This document shows, one piece after another, positions 14,215-20,736 of a DNA stretch of 20,736 nucleotides; within the stretch, counting starts at the first letter, position 1, and the number at the start of each line of letters is the position of its first letter. The position numbers were made by a program, and so were the translations under genes. The notes beneath the pieces were generated by a model. The model saw only the letters and a list, made by a program, of their open reading frames with translations. It searched no databases and was not told where the DNA came from. The DNA is from Clostridia bacterium (GTDB taxonomy: Bacteria; Bacillota_A; Clostridia; Lachnospirales; Cellulosilyticaceae). The DNA lies in the NCBI GenBank assembly GCA_029239935.1, contig JARBTY010000033.1, positions 1-20,736 on the forward strand, in the 5' to 3' direction.

Positions 14215-16077
14215 ATGATGAAGGATAAGCTGCGTTCTCAAAAAACCAATCTTTTTATCTATTATGCTTTTCTCATTACAACGCTTTTGTTTATTTGTTT
14301 CTTCATTTTTTATATCTACTATCGGCAAAATATTTATAAAGAGGCCAAAGTCTCTTCTAATAATCTTTGTACCTCTATCAGCAGTTCTATTGCTTCAGAA
14401 CTCGAAAAAATATCTACCATCTCTATGAATACGATTTACTCTAATACGATACAAAAAAATCTCTTAAACATTAAAGATATTAACTATGAGCAGCTCCCTC
14501 AAAACGCTTCATATGCTTCTTCCCGCAACAGTGTCCTGAACATCTACGATACCATTTCTGCCATAATAGGCCCATTTCAGAGTGTGACTCAAATCAATCT
14601 CTATTCCCTTGAAGGTGCCTCTATTGGATCTGGTTTTTATCAATATACTGCTCCCATTGCACTTTCTCAAAAATCTTGGTATGAGGCTACCCTTCAAAAT
14701 AAAGGCAGCAAATATATTACAACCCCTGAACATTTAATCGATCTACCTTCTGTGAGTCCCCACTTAAAAGAGGATCACTTTATTTCGCTATGCCGAATCT
14801 TTTTTGATGGAGCTGATAACCCTCAAGGCATTGTAGAAGTCATTCAAAATTGCAGTACTGTTTTTTCTTTTACAAAACAGGCCGAAGATGCCAATCCCGA
14901 CAGGGCTTTTTACATTTATAATGACCGCGGTGAACTGGTGTACCCCTATAAAGCTATGCCTGATCTGCCTACTGATTATAACCACCTTATTTATGAAAAT
15001 AACTTACTTCCTCTTCACAGTTATACAGTTAGAACTGCAGACTCCTTTGACCAAACTGAGCTTACTTATGCACCTGTTTCTAAATTTGGCTGGAAAGTGG
15101 TTGTCACGCAGCCTAAATCTGTTTTACTTAAACCCTTGTACACTTTCACCCAGTCTTTTATCATTGTTGTTATATCAGGTATTTTCATCACCCTACTCCT
15201 TTGTTTTTTTGTTGCCGACAAATTAACATCTCCGCTGCGCAAACTCACCTTTGCTATTCAGCAGGTCAACATCAACAATGTCCTAGAAAAAAACACCTCC
15301 ATCATTGCTTGCCCTAATAGCTCGATCGAAGAAATACATACGCTTTTTAATTCTTTCAACTCGATGTATCATAAGCTCTGTTTATCCTCTCAAGAGATTC
15401 TAACCATTAAATCCGAAGAAACAAGAGCCAAGATGTCCGCTACACAAGCTATGATCAATCCTCACTTTCTCTACAATAACCTGACTACTATCAGTATCCT
15501 GGCTGAAGAACACATGACAAATGATATTATATTTATGTGTAATGCCCTTTGTGATTACTTCCGTTACATTACAACTCATGATGACCCCTTTGTTACCCTC
15601 GAGACAGAAGCCTTATATGCCGAGCGCTATATTGCTTGTATGCAAATCCGATTTGGAAGCGATCTAACCTATACCCTTACTATTCCCGAGGAGTTAAAAA
15701 CCATCTCTATCCCTAAGCTTATTATTCAGCCTATTATTGAAAACGCTTTTAAGTACGGTTTTAATACACCTCCTCCCTGGAGATTAACGATTACCGCTGA
15801 AGTTAAAGAAGGCTTTTGGCTCATTCACATGACAGATAACGGCATCGGTATGGCCGATGAAACACTCAATCTCCTTCACCAAAAGCTAGCTGCCCTTCGC
15901 CACTCCAGAGAAATCACCTCTCTTAAGATAGGTGGAATGGGGCTTAAAAATGTTTATCTCAGGATGCTTCTTCTCTATAATAAGGATGCTGTCTTTACCA
16001 TCCAGAGTACTGTCAATCAAGGAACATGTATCACAATAGGAGGGCCTATTTTCACTAAGGGGGGTCGTCATGACTAA
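14215..16077 (+). CDS. YesM-type sensor histidine kinase
   Basis: This 620-residue membrane kinase has transmembrane segments at about 14-36 and 313-335. A large extracellular region between them (about 275 residues) is of the size and pattern of the dCache sensor domains common in YesM proteins. A HAMP-like linker and the His_kinase motif follow, with phosphoacceptor His417 in QAMINPHFLYNN. The ATPase domain shows QPIIENAFKYGF, MTDNGIGM and GGMGLKNVYLRM. TTG 14212, ATG 14215 and ATG 14218 lie 3, 6 and 9 bases after AGGAG; I prefer an ATG. The gene overlaps the regulator start by 8 bases and is divergent from the CUT1 transporter and alpha-xylosidase operon, which suggests it senses the oligosaccharide or its products. 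Unlike the kinase at 4597-6099, it carries its own large sensor domain. Confidence 0.94.
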   Translation: MMKDKLRSQKTNLFIYYAFLITTLLFICFFIFYIYYRQNIYKEAKVSSNNLCTSISSSIASELEKISTISMNTIYSNTIQKNLLNIKDINYEQLPQNASYASSRNSVLNIYDTISAIIGPFQSVTQINLYSLEGASIGSGFYQYTAPIALSQKSWYEATLQNKGSKYITTPEHLIDLPSVSPHLKEDHFISLCRIFFDGADNPQGIVEVIQNCSTVFSFTKQAEDANPDRAFYIYNDRGELVYPYKAMPDLPTDYNHLIYENNLLPLHSYTVRTADSFDQTELTYAPVSKFGWKVVVTQPKSVLLKPLYTFTQSFIIVVISGIFITLLLCFFVADKLTSPLRKLTFAIQQVNINNVLEKNTSIIACPNSSIEEIHTLFNSFNSMYHKLCLSSQEILTIKSEETRAKMSATQAMINPHFLYNNLTTISILAEEHMTNDIIFMCNALCDYFRYITTHDDPFVTLETEALYAERYIACMQIRFGSDLTYTLTIPEELKTISIPKLIIQPIIENAFKYGFNTPPPWRLTITAEVKEGFWLIHMTDNGIGMADETLNLLHQKLAALRHSREITSLKIGGMGLKNVYLRMLLLYNKDAVFTIQSTVNQGTCITIGGPIFTKGGRHD

Positions 16078-16834
16078 GCAAAAGTATAAATATGTTGTAG
16101 TAGAAGATGAGTACCTTATTCGTCAAAATATCATTAAGAAAATAACTACTCTTAACCTTCCTCTTGATTTAGTCGGGGAAGCTTCTAATGGCAAAGATGC
16201 CGTGGCTCTTGTAGAGGCATTTCAGCCGCACCTATTAATCACTGATATTAAAATGCCTCAAATGGACGGATTAGAATTCACAAAATATCTTTACACCTCT
16301 TATCCCTCTATCAAAGCCGTTATTCTAAGCGGCTATAATGACTTCACTTTTGCTCAGCAGGCTCTGCGTTATGGGGTAAAAGACTTTTTATTAAAGCCTA
16401 TTTCTGCCGAAAATCTCAATACCTGTCTTCAAAAAATAATTATTATGTTAGATGCAGAATACAGTGATACAGCAGCGCTTGCCATAGATGCCCATACCTT
16501 AACCAAGGAAGATATCAGTAATATTACCGAAGCTTATTTAAGGGAAAATTTCAAAAAAGATATTTCTTTGGGTGAACTTGCTGATAAACTTGGTTTTAAT
16601 CCAGATTATATCAGCCGTACTTTTAAAAAATACAAAAAAGAATCTCCTATCAAATACATTACTAAATTACGTATCAATGAAGCTAAACAACTTCTTATCC
16701 ACCATCACCAGCTGGATATAAAGATAATCGGGGAACTGGTAGGTTATAATGACCCCTTCTATTTCAGTCGTGTCTTTAAAGCCAATACTGGTTTATACCC
16801 CAGTGAATACCGCTCTCATCATATTGCTCTATAA
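16070..16834 (+). CDS. YesN-type response regulator, short form (receiver plus AraC domain)
   Basis: This 254-residue transcription factor has a receiver domain (about 6-125) with Glu12-Asp13, phosphoacceptor Asp59 in LLITDIKMPQMDG and Lys109 in LLKP. A short linker joins it to an AraC domain (about 152-252), with the first helix-turn-helix around ISLGELADKLGFNPDYISRT and the second around IKIIGELVGYNDPFYFSRV, ending GLYPSEYR. It lacks the roughly 280-residue middle region of the regulator at 2955-4562. Its start overlaps the end of the kinase gene by 8 bases, so the two are coupled and form a cognate pair. Probable targets are the divergent transporter and alpha-xylosidase operon; that is inferred from layout. 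Its stop codon lies in the stem of the following terminator. Confidence 0.94.
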   Translation: MTKQKYKYVVVEDEYLIRQNIIKKITTLNLPLDLVGEASNGKDAVALVEAFQPHLLITDIKMPQMDGLEFTKYLYTSYPSIKAVILSGYNDFTFAQQALRYGVKDFLLKPISAENLNTCLQKIIIMLDAEYSDTAALAIDAHTLTKEDISNITEAYLRENFKKDISLGELADKLGFNPDYISRTFKKYKKESPIKYITKLRINEAKQLLIHHHQLDIKIIGELVGYNDPFYFSRVFKANTGLYPSEYRSHHIAL

Positions 16835-16891
16835 CATAAGAAGCATAAAGATCTGCTGCTCCAGATCCTTATGCTTCTTATGTTATAGAGC
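16826..16891. terminator. Bidirectional terminator between convergent genes
   Basis: Bases 16826-16855 and 16862-16891 form a 30-pair stem with one mismatch (a G-U pair in the minus-strand RNA) and a 6-base loop. The left arm contains the regulator's stop codon (16832-16834) and its last two codons. The right arm ends 15 bases before the stop of the zinc-ribbon gene, which is transcribed towards it. U-runs are modest (TTATTTC on the plus side), so termination would rely mainly on the long stem. Confidence 0.75.
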
Positions 16892-16905
16892 TTATTTCTG
16901 TCCGC

Positions 16906-17181
16906 TTATCCATGGAGCTCAACTGTCGAAATCTTATTGCACCCCTTACATAAATAGACTGCTGTTTCTTTTACCTCTTGTATTTCCATAAATTCACCAC
17001 AACGGGGACAGGGGCTGTAGCGTTTTAATCCATAAGGCAATGTCCCTGTCTTATCACGACCCGTACGTTTGGAGGACTCTGGTACTTTATCAAATTCAGC
17101 CATACGTTCAGACACTTCCTTTGGAGTCACTTGCTTTTCAGCGATTTTTTCAAATTCCTCCATCCTTTTTTCTACACTCAC
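16906..17181 (-). CDS. Small zinc-ribbon protein of unknown function
   Basis: This 91-residue protein has no signal peptide or membrane segment. The C-terminal half has two CxxC knuckles, CPRC at 58-61 and CKGC at 78-81, 16 residues apart, a typical zinc ribbon. The N-terminal 35 residues are charged and helical and contain an internal repeat: RMEEFEKI at 6-13 and RMAEFDKV at 26-33. The start is GTG at 17181, six bases after AGGAGGT, the best ribosome site nearby. It is a single gene convergent with the YesN regulator. I do not recognise a family. Zinc ribbons of this size bind nucleic acid or protein, but nothing here says which. Confidence 0.75.
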   Translation of the reverse strand: MSVEKRMEEFEKIAEKQVTPKEVSERMAEFDKVPESSKRTGRDKTGTLPYGLKRYSPCPRCGEFMEIQEVKETAVYLCKGCNKISTVELHG

Positions 17182-17291
17182 TGTACTACCTCCTACTCTT
17201 TATCACTTATCATTATTTTAAGATTATTTTTCACATTAATTCTTTTTATAGTATAACATATATTTTTTATTTTAAATATCTGTAATACTAT

Positions 17292-17308
17292 TGTGACCTA
17301 ACTGTGAC
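17292..17308 (+). repeat. TGTGAC direct repeat with 11-bp period, candidate OmpR-type regulator site
   Basis: Two exact copies of TGTGAC (17292-17297 and 17303-17308) are separated by five bases, a period of one helical turn. This is the geometry of sites bound by tandem OmpR/PhoB-family regulators. It is about 65 bases upstream of the EF-hand gene, and an OmpR-type regulator gene begins at 17998. Binding by that regulator is inference. Confidence 0.4.
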
Positions 17309-17372
17309 ATTTAAATCCGAAGTATTTATCGAGTCAATAATTATATTAAATATTTGAAAGGAGAATGTCCAA

Positions 17373-17858
17373 ATGATTAATTCGATTAGTTCTTCATCTT
17401 CCTCTTGGTATACTACCAATCGCGAAACCACTGTTCAAAATGTATCAACTGCATCCAGTTCCGAATCGGATATCAGTGAGGTTGCAGTAGTTTCTGCGTC
17501 ATCTGTTTCAAATGAAACAAATACAACAGCAGAAACCCAAAACTCAGACTCAGATACCAGTGAGAGCCTTACACCTAATGACCATATGAAAATGATGAAA
17601 AGCAAAGGTGCCCCGCCACCTCCAGCTGGGGGCGCAAAAAAAAGTGATGCAACAGATGATTCAGATACTGATTCACTTTTAGACGAACTAGATACCAATG
17701 GAGATGGTGTCATAAGCCTTGAGGAATTAGTTGCAGCTCAGGAAGATGATACAGAAACACAGTCTTCTCTTGCCACCAATCCCTATAAGACTTACCAGCA
17801 AAATTACGATCTCTTGTCAAGTTCACAGCAGATAACTCAATTTAACAATGTAGTCTAA
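17373..17858 (+). CDS. Acidic Ser/Asp-rich protein with a single EF-hand calcium site
   Basis: This 161-residue protein has a low-complexity N-terminus rich in Ser, Thr, Asp and Glu (1-68), then a basic, Met-rich patch, a Pro/Gly stretch GAPPPPAGG (79-87) and an Asp-rich run. A canonical 12-residue EF-hand loop follows, DTNGDGVISLEE (107-118), with Asp, Asn, Asp, Gly, Ile, Ser and Glu at the expected positions. There is only one EF-hand and no dockerin duplication. I see no signal peptide or membrane helix, so it is cytoplasmic or exported by a non-Sec route. The start is ATG at 17373 after AAAGGAG. It is followed by its own terminator, so it is monocistronic. A two-component operon lies immediately downstream and a candidate regulator site upstream. 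Its function is unknown; calcium binding is the only supported activity. Confidence 0.82.
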   Translation: MINSISSSSSSWYTTNRETTVQNVSTASSSESDISEVAVVSASSVSNETNTTAETQNSDSDTSESLTPNDHMKMMKSKGAPPPPAGGAKKSDATDDSDTDSLLDELDTNGDGVISLEELVAAQEDDTETQSSLATNPYKTYQQNYDLLSSSQQITQFNNVV

Positions 17859-17865
17859 TAAAATT

Positions 17866-17895
17866 GGGGAGCTTATGCTTCCCTCATTTTATTTT
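17866..17895 (+). terminator. Rho-independent terminator after the EF-hand gene
   Basis: GGGGAGC (17866-17872) pairs with GCTTCCC (17877-17883) through seven pairs including one G-U, with a TTAT loop. The T-rich tail TCATTTTATTTT follows. It lies 8 bases after the stop codon. Confidence 0.88.
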
Positions 17896-17938
17896 AAAAT
17901 ACGTTTACAATAAATTAAAATCATTTTATCTTTCCCTA

Positions 17939-17947
17939 TGTTATAAT
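17939..17947 (+). promoter_or_regulatory. Extended -10 promoter of the OmpR-type two-component operon
   Basis: The bases read TGTTATAAT, a consensus -10 hexamer with an upstream TG, about 50 bases before the regulator's start codon. No convincing -35 is present at 17 bases (AATCAT), which is acceptable for an extended -10. Confidence 0.6.
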
Positions 17948-17997
17948 ACTTACAGCAATTAAAAACTATAGACTTGAAATAGATAAAGGTGGCAATC

Positions 17998-18681
17998 ATG
18001 TTAGAAAAGAAAACCATATTAGTCGTTGATGATGAACTACGCATAAGAATCCTTTTAAATGATTTTCTTCACAAAGAAGGTTTTGCTGTTATAGAATCTA
18101 CTGATGGGAAACATGCGCTTGAGACCTTTCAAAATCGCTGTCAAAATATTGACCTTGTCCTTTTAGATGTGATGCTGCCAGAATATGATGGCTGGACTGT
18201 CTGCCGTGAGATACGTAAAACCTCTCAAGTGCCCATCATTATGCTGACTGCCAGAAGTGAAGATTTCGATGAGATCCATGGGTTTGAAATTGGCGCTGAT
18301 GATTATGTTAAAAAACCTGTTAAACCTACAACACTCATCGCTCGGATTAATGCCCTTTTCAGACGAATAGACAGAGATAAATGTATATCAAAAATTTTAA
18401 TTTTTGATAATTTAAAGATTGATGATACTTTACATACGGTTGAAGTCTATAGTGAAGAAATCTTTTTAAGTCCAAAAGAATATACTATTTTACTGCTGCT
18501 TGTTCAAAATCAAGGCAAAATAATTTCCAGGCAACAGTTATTAAATCTTGTATGGGGATATGAATATTACGGTGGGCTTAGAACTGTGGATACTCACATC
18601 AATAGATTGCGCATGAAACTTGGTAAAAAAGGGGATGCCATTACTACAATAAGAGGCTTCGGCTATAGATTTGAGGGATAA
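17998..18681 (+). CDS. OmpR/PhoB-family response regulator
   Basis: This 227-residue regulator has a receiver domain (about 5-118) with Asp11-Asp12, phosphoacceptor Asp57 in LVLLDVMLP and Lys106 in KKP. A winged-helix DNA-binding domain (about 130-225) follows, with LSPKEYTILLLL, ISRQQLLNLVWG, RTVDTHINRLRMKLG and the wing ending IRGFGYRF. The frame is open from a GTG at 17989, but ATG at 17998 is five bases after AAGGTGG and begins with the usual receiver strand, so I prefer it. The kinase gene starts two bases after its stop. Members of this family bind tandem direct repeats, and the TGTGAC pair at 17292-17308 is the best candidate in the window. Confidence 0.95.
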   Translation: MLEKKTILVVDDELRIRILLNDFLHKEGFAVIESTDGKHALETFQNRCQNIDLVLLDVMLPEYDGWTVCREIRKTSQVPIIMLTARSEDFDEIHGFEIGADDYVKKPVKPTTLIARINALFRRIDRDKCISKILIFDNLKIDDTLHTVEVYSEEIFLSPKEYTILLLLVQNQGKIISRQQLLNLVWGYEYYGGLRTVDTHINRLRMKLGKKGDAITTIRGFGYRFEG

Positions 18682-18683
18682 AA

Positions 18684-20204
18684 ATGTACCTATCAATTCG
18701 TTCTAAACTTTTACTCTATATGATTGTTAACAGCGTTCTTTTTGCCGCCTTACTGTTTGGCTTCAATACCTTTTTTGCTGAGAAATACTATATTCACAGC
18801 AAAAAAAATACGCTCATTGCCAATAGCGAACGATTCATAAAACTCCTTGAGAATAGGACTACACAAGCTGATTTTGATGAAAACCTCCTTTATCAAATTA
18901 ACAGTCTTGAAAAAAGTCTGGGCTGTAATATTTTTATTGGAACTTTAGAGGGGAAACTGTATTACCCTCTCCCAAATGCACCTGGAGCCCCTTTTAGACC
19001 TGGATTTATGTCTAGGCTTGATCTTGAATCAGCTTCACCCCATAAACCCCCTTTTAATTTTCTGGACTTCCCTAAAAATTCTATAAAAGATAGTCAGCAG
19101 TACAATAAAACATCAATATTTTTCATAACTGAGGACCCTAATTTTAAAATAGATACCCTAAGATTCCAAAGTCAACTTGATACAGGACTTGTTCTTTTGA
19201 TATGGGTACCTATGGCATCCATATCCGAAGGGGCTTATTTATCCAATCATTTAACTGCTGTTATTGGACTGATCACCATGAGTATCACTGTCATATTAAC
19301 TTTTCTTATCTCAAAAAGATTTATAAATCCTATTACCAAGATGAATACAATTACCAAAAAGATGTCCAACCTTGATTTTTCTGAAACCCTTCACATCAAT
19401 GGTTCAGATGAACTAGGCCAGTTGTCTCACAGCATTAATCAGCTCTCATCTAATCTTGATACTGCTATTACTGAATTAAACATGAAAAATAAGCAGCTTG
19501 AGCGTGATATTGATAAAGAACGCAGCTTAGATAAAATGAGACGTGAATTTATCTCGAATGTATCCCACGAACTTAAAACTCCTATTTTTCTAATTCAAGG
19601 TTATTCGGAGGGCTTAAAAGCAAATGTTGCTGCAACTGAGGAAAAAAGAAATTTCTATTGTGATGTTATCATGGAAGAAACTGAAAAAATGGATGCATTA
19701 GTTCATGGTCTTTTGAATTTGGCCCAGCTTGAATCAGATACTTTTACTATGCTTAAGACCCATTTCAATATTTCTAAGCTTATGAGAGGCATCTTCCTGA
19801 AGTATGCTCCTATTTTTAAGGACAAACAAATAAAGCAGTTCCTCATCTTGCAAGAAGACTATATGACTTATGCTGATTCAGCCCAGATAGAACAAGTTAT
19901 AATTAATTTTATAAACAATGCTATCGACCATGTAGATGCAAATAAAATAATTCGATTAACTGCTTTTAGAAAAGATGATAAACTTCGTATCTCTATCTAT
20001 AATTCCGGCTCTCCAATTCCCCATCAGGAACTGGGAAAAATATGGACTAGTTTTTACAAAATAGATAAAGCACGAACGCGAGATTTAGGCGGTACAGGCC
20101 TCGGACTCTCTATCGTACGTGCTATCTTAGATGCTCATAGAAGTGTTTACGGTGTTTTCAATGTAGAAGATGGGGTTGAATTTTGGTTTGAGCTGTCTCT
20201 CTAA
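18684..20204 (+). CDS. HisKA-type sensor histidine kinase, partner of the OmpR-type regulator
   Basis: This 506-residue membrane kinase has transmembrane segments at about 8-31 and 189-210, with an extracellular domain of roughly 155 residues between them. That domain contains a proline-rich stretch (about 95-132, rich in Pro, Phe and His) that I do not recognise. A HAMP domain (about 211-262) and a coiled segment follow, then HisKA with phosphoacceptor His295 in FISNVSHELKTP. The ATPase domain shows VIINFINNAIDHV (N box), IYNSGSPIP (G1, a divergent form seen in this class) and GGTGLGLSIV (G2). The start is ATG at 18684 after GAGGG, two bases after the regulator's stop. The signal it senses is unknown. 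It converges with the gene at 20232, with only 27 bases between the stop codons and no clear terminator. Confidence 0.94.
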   Translation: MYLSIRSKLLLYMIVNSVLFAALLFGFNTFFAEKYYIHSKKNTLIANSERFIKLLENRTTQADFDENLLYQINSLEKSLGCNIFIGTLEGKLYYPLPNAPGAPFRPGFMSRLDLESASPHKPPFNFLDFPKNSIKDSQQYNKTSIFFITEDPNFKIDTLRFQSQLDTGLVLLIWVPMASISEGAYLSNHLTAVIGLITMSITVILTFLISKRFINPITKMNTITKKMSNLDFSETLHINGSDELGQLSHSINQLSSNLDTAITELNMKNKQLERDIDKERSLDKMRREFISNVSHELKTPIFLIQGYSEGLKANVAATEEKRNFYCDVIMEETEKMDALVHGLLNLAQLESDTFTMLKTHFNISKLMRGIFLKYAPIFKDKQIKQFLILQEDYMTYADSAQIEQVIINFINNAIDHVDANKIIRLTAFRKDDKLRISIYNSGSPIPHQELGKIWTSFYKIDKARTRDLGGTGLGLSIVRAILDAHRSVYGVFNVEDGVEFWFELSL

Positions 20205-20231
20205 CAAAAAATTCAATAAATCTCTACTAAC

Positions 20232-20736
20232 CTAAGGTGCAAAGTCCCCTGCAATTTGCATCATATTAGCTGAGATTTTTTGAGTTAAAGCTGTCAGCTC
20301 TTCCTCTGTCATATGAAACAAATACGCTGCATCACTGTGGCTAAACTCAATATCAGCCTCTCTAATAGTCTTTATCTCATACTTTCCAGCTAATGTCAGT
20401 GTATGATCTACCATACCTCCAGTCATCCCTAATGTCATATTTCCTATGTCCATGCTAAAGTATTTTTTTGCATTGTCCTTAAGCATCGTTCCTTCTGTAA
20501 GTAAAGACATCCCGATTCCTTCTGGCGTGTCCAGTTTGGCTTGAACTTTCAAGTTATCTTCTTTTGCTTTAGTATTATAACTCATATCGATACTTATATT
20601 TGTCGTAGGCATCCCATCTTGACTAAAATGCACACCTCCTTGATGTAACAATAGATCTTCTTTACTTCCATAGTTACTTAAGGATATCAAATCCGCTCCC
20701 AACTGTTGTCCATCTCCTTCTATAGCCACTGCTATT
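20232..20736 (-). CDS. Unrecognised protein, C-terminal part only
   Basis: The reading frame is open to the window edge, so the start lies outside; the GTG at 20729 is internal in appearance and has no ribosome site. The 167 visible codons show alternating polar and hydrophobic residues in repeated short strands (for example TTNISIDMSYNTKAKEDNL, YFSMDIGNMTLGMTGG and TLTLAGKYEI), which suggests a β-rich, probably extracellular or lipoprotein domain. A helical tail with EEELTALTQKI follows, ending GDFAP. I do not recognise the family. It is transcribed towards the HisKA kinase gene and is unlikely to share its operon. Confidence 0.7.
   Translation of the reverse strand, partial: IAVAIEGDGQQLGADLISLSNYGSKEDLLLHQGGVHFSQDGMPTTNISIDMSYNTKAKEDNLKVQAKLDTPEGIGMSLLTEGTMLKDNAKKYFSMDIGNMTLGMTGGMVDHTLTLAGKYEIKTIREADIEFSHSDAAYLFHMTEEELTALTQKISANMMQIAGDFAP

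Noticed and set aside
17435..17713. Minus-strand open frame opposite the EF-hand gene
   Set aside because: It mirrors the low-complexity Ser/Asp codons of the plus-strand gene, which has the proper ribosome site, EF-hand loop and terminator.
17373..17858. Reading the EF-hand protein as a cellulosomal dockerin
   Set aside because: Dockerins have two duplicated calcium loops and sit on secreted enzymes with signal peptides; here there is one loop, no enzyme domain and no signal peptide.
17896..17911. Possible CcpA catabolite-repression site (minus-strand TGTAAACGTATTTT) before the OmpR-type regulator
   Set aside because: It fits only part of the cre consensus, missing two core positions, and lies upstream of a signalling operon rather than the sugar operons. 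I found no better cre-like site in the sugar-operon gaps.
20205..20231. Search for a terminator between the convergent kinase gene and the partial gene
   Set aside because: The 27 bases contain no inverted repeat with a U-run. Termination must use weak signals or lie inside a coding end, so none is annotated.

Overview
The window looks like part of the chromosome of a low-GC, Gram-positive, plant-polysaccharide-degrading member of the Clostridia (Lachnospiraceae or Cellulosilyticum-like). The grounds are AT-rich DNA, strong AGGAGG-type ribosome sites, lipoprotein solute-binding proteins, YesM/YesN-type two-component pairs and sugar ABC transporters. The genus is inference. I see no insertion sequence, phage gene, tRNA, rRNA or CRISPR array.

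Region A (1-7175, all on the minus strand, transcribed right to left) is a monosaccharide sensing and uptake locus. From the promoter end it runs: a membrane-anchored sugar-binding protein (6147-7175), a LytS/YesM-type histidine kinase (4597-6099), a 535-residue YesN/AraC response regulator (2955-4562), a XylF-like xylose-binding lipoprotein whose start overlaps the regulator (1931-2971), and a terminator. A ChvE-like multiple-monosaccharide binding lipoprotein (609-1751) and the first part of its ATPase (1-506) follow. The kinase and regulator are flanked by two binding proteins that have no transporter of their own in the same transcription unit. This resembles, but is not identical to, the XylFII-LytS-YesN xylose-sensing system described in Clostridium beijerinckii. 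It is the most interesting feature of the window.

Region B (7376-14033, minus strand) holds a CUT1-type oligosaccharide transporter (binding lipoprotein, two permeases, no ATPase) followed by a GH31 alpha-xylosidase that keeps every YicI specificity and catalytic residue I could check. An HD-GYP domain protein follows. Divergently, 14215-16834 (plus strand) encodes a YesM-type kinase and a short YesN-type regulator, probably the controllers of this transporter. Together these suggest uptake and cytoplasmic trimming of xyloglucan-derived or other alpha-xylosylated oligosaccharides.

Region C (16906-20736) holds a small zinc-ribbon protein, an acidic Ser/Asp-rich protein with one perfect EF-hand loop, an OmpR-type regulator with its HisKA kinase, and the C-terminal part of an unrecognised protein. 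An 11-bp-period direct repeat upstream of the EF-hand gene is a candidate site for the OmpR-type regulator.

No stretch longer than 300 bases lacks a gene. The larger gaps (1752-1930, 7176-7375, 14034-14211, 17182-17372) hold promoters, terminators and repeats, which are listed below.
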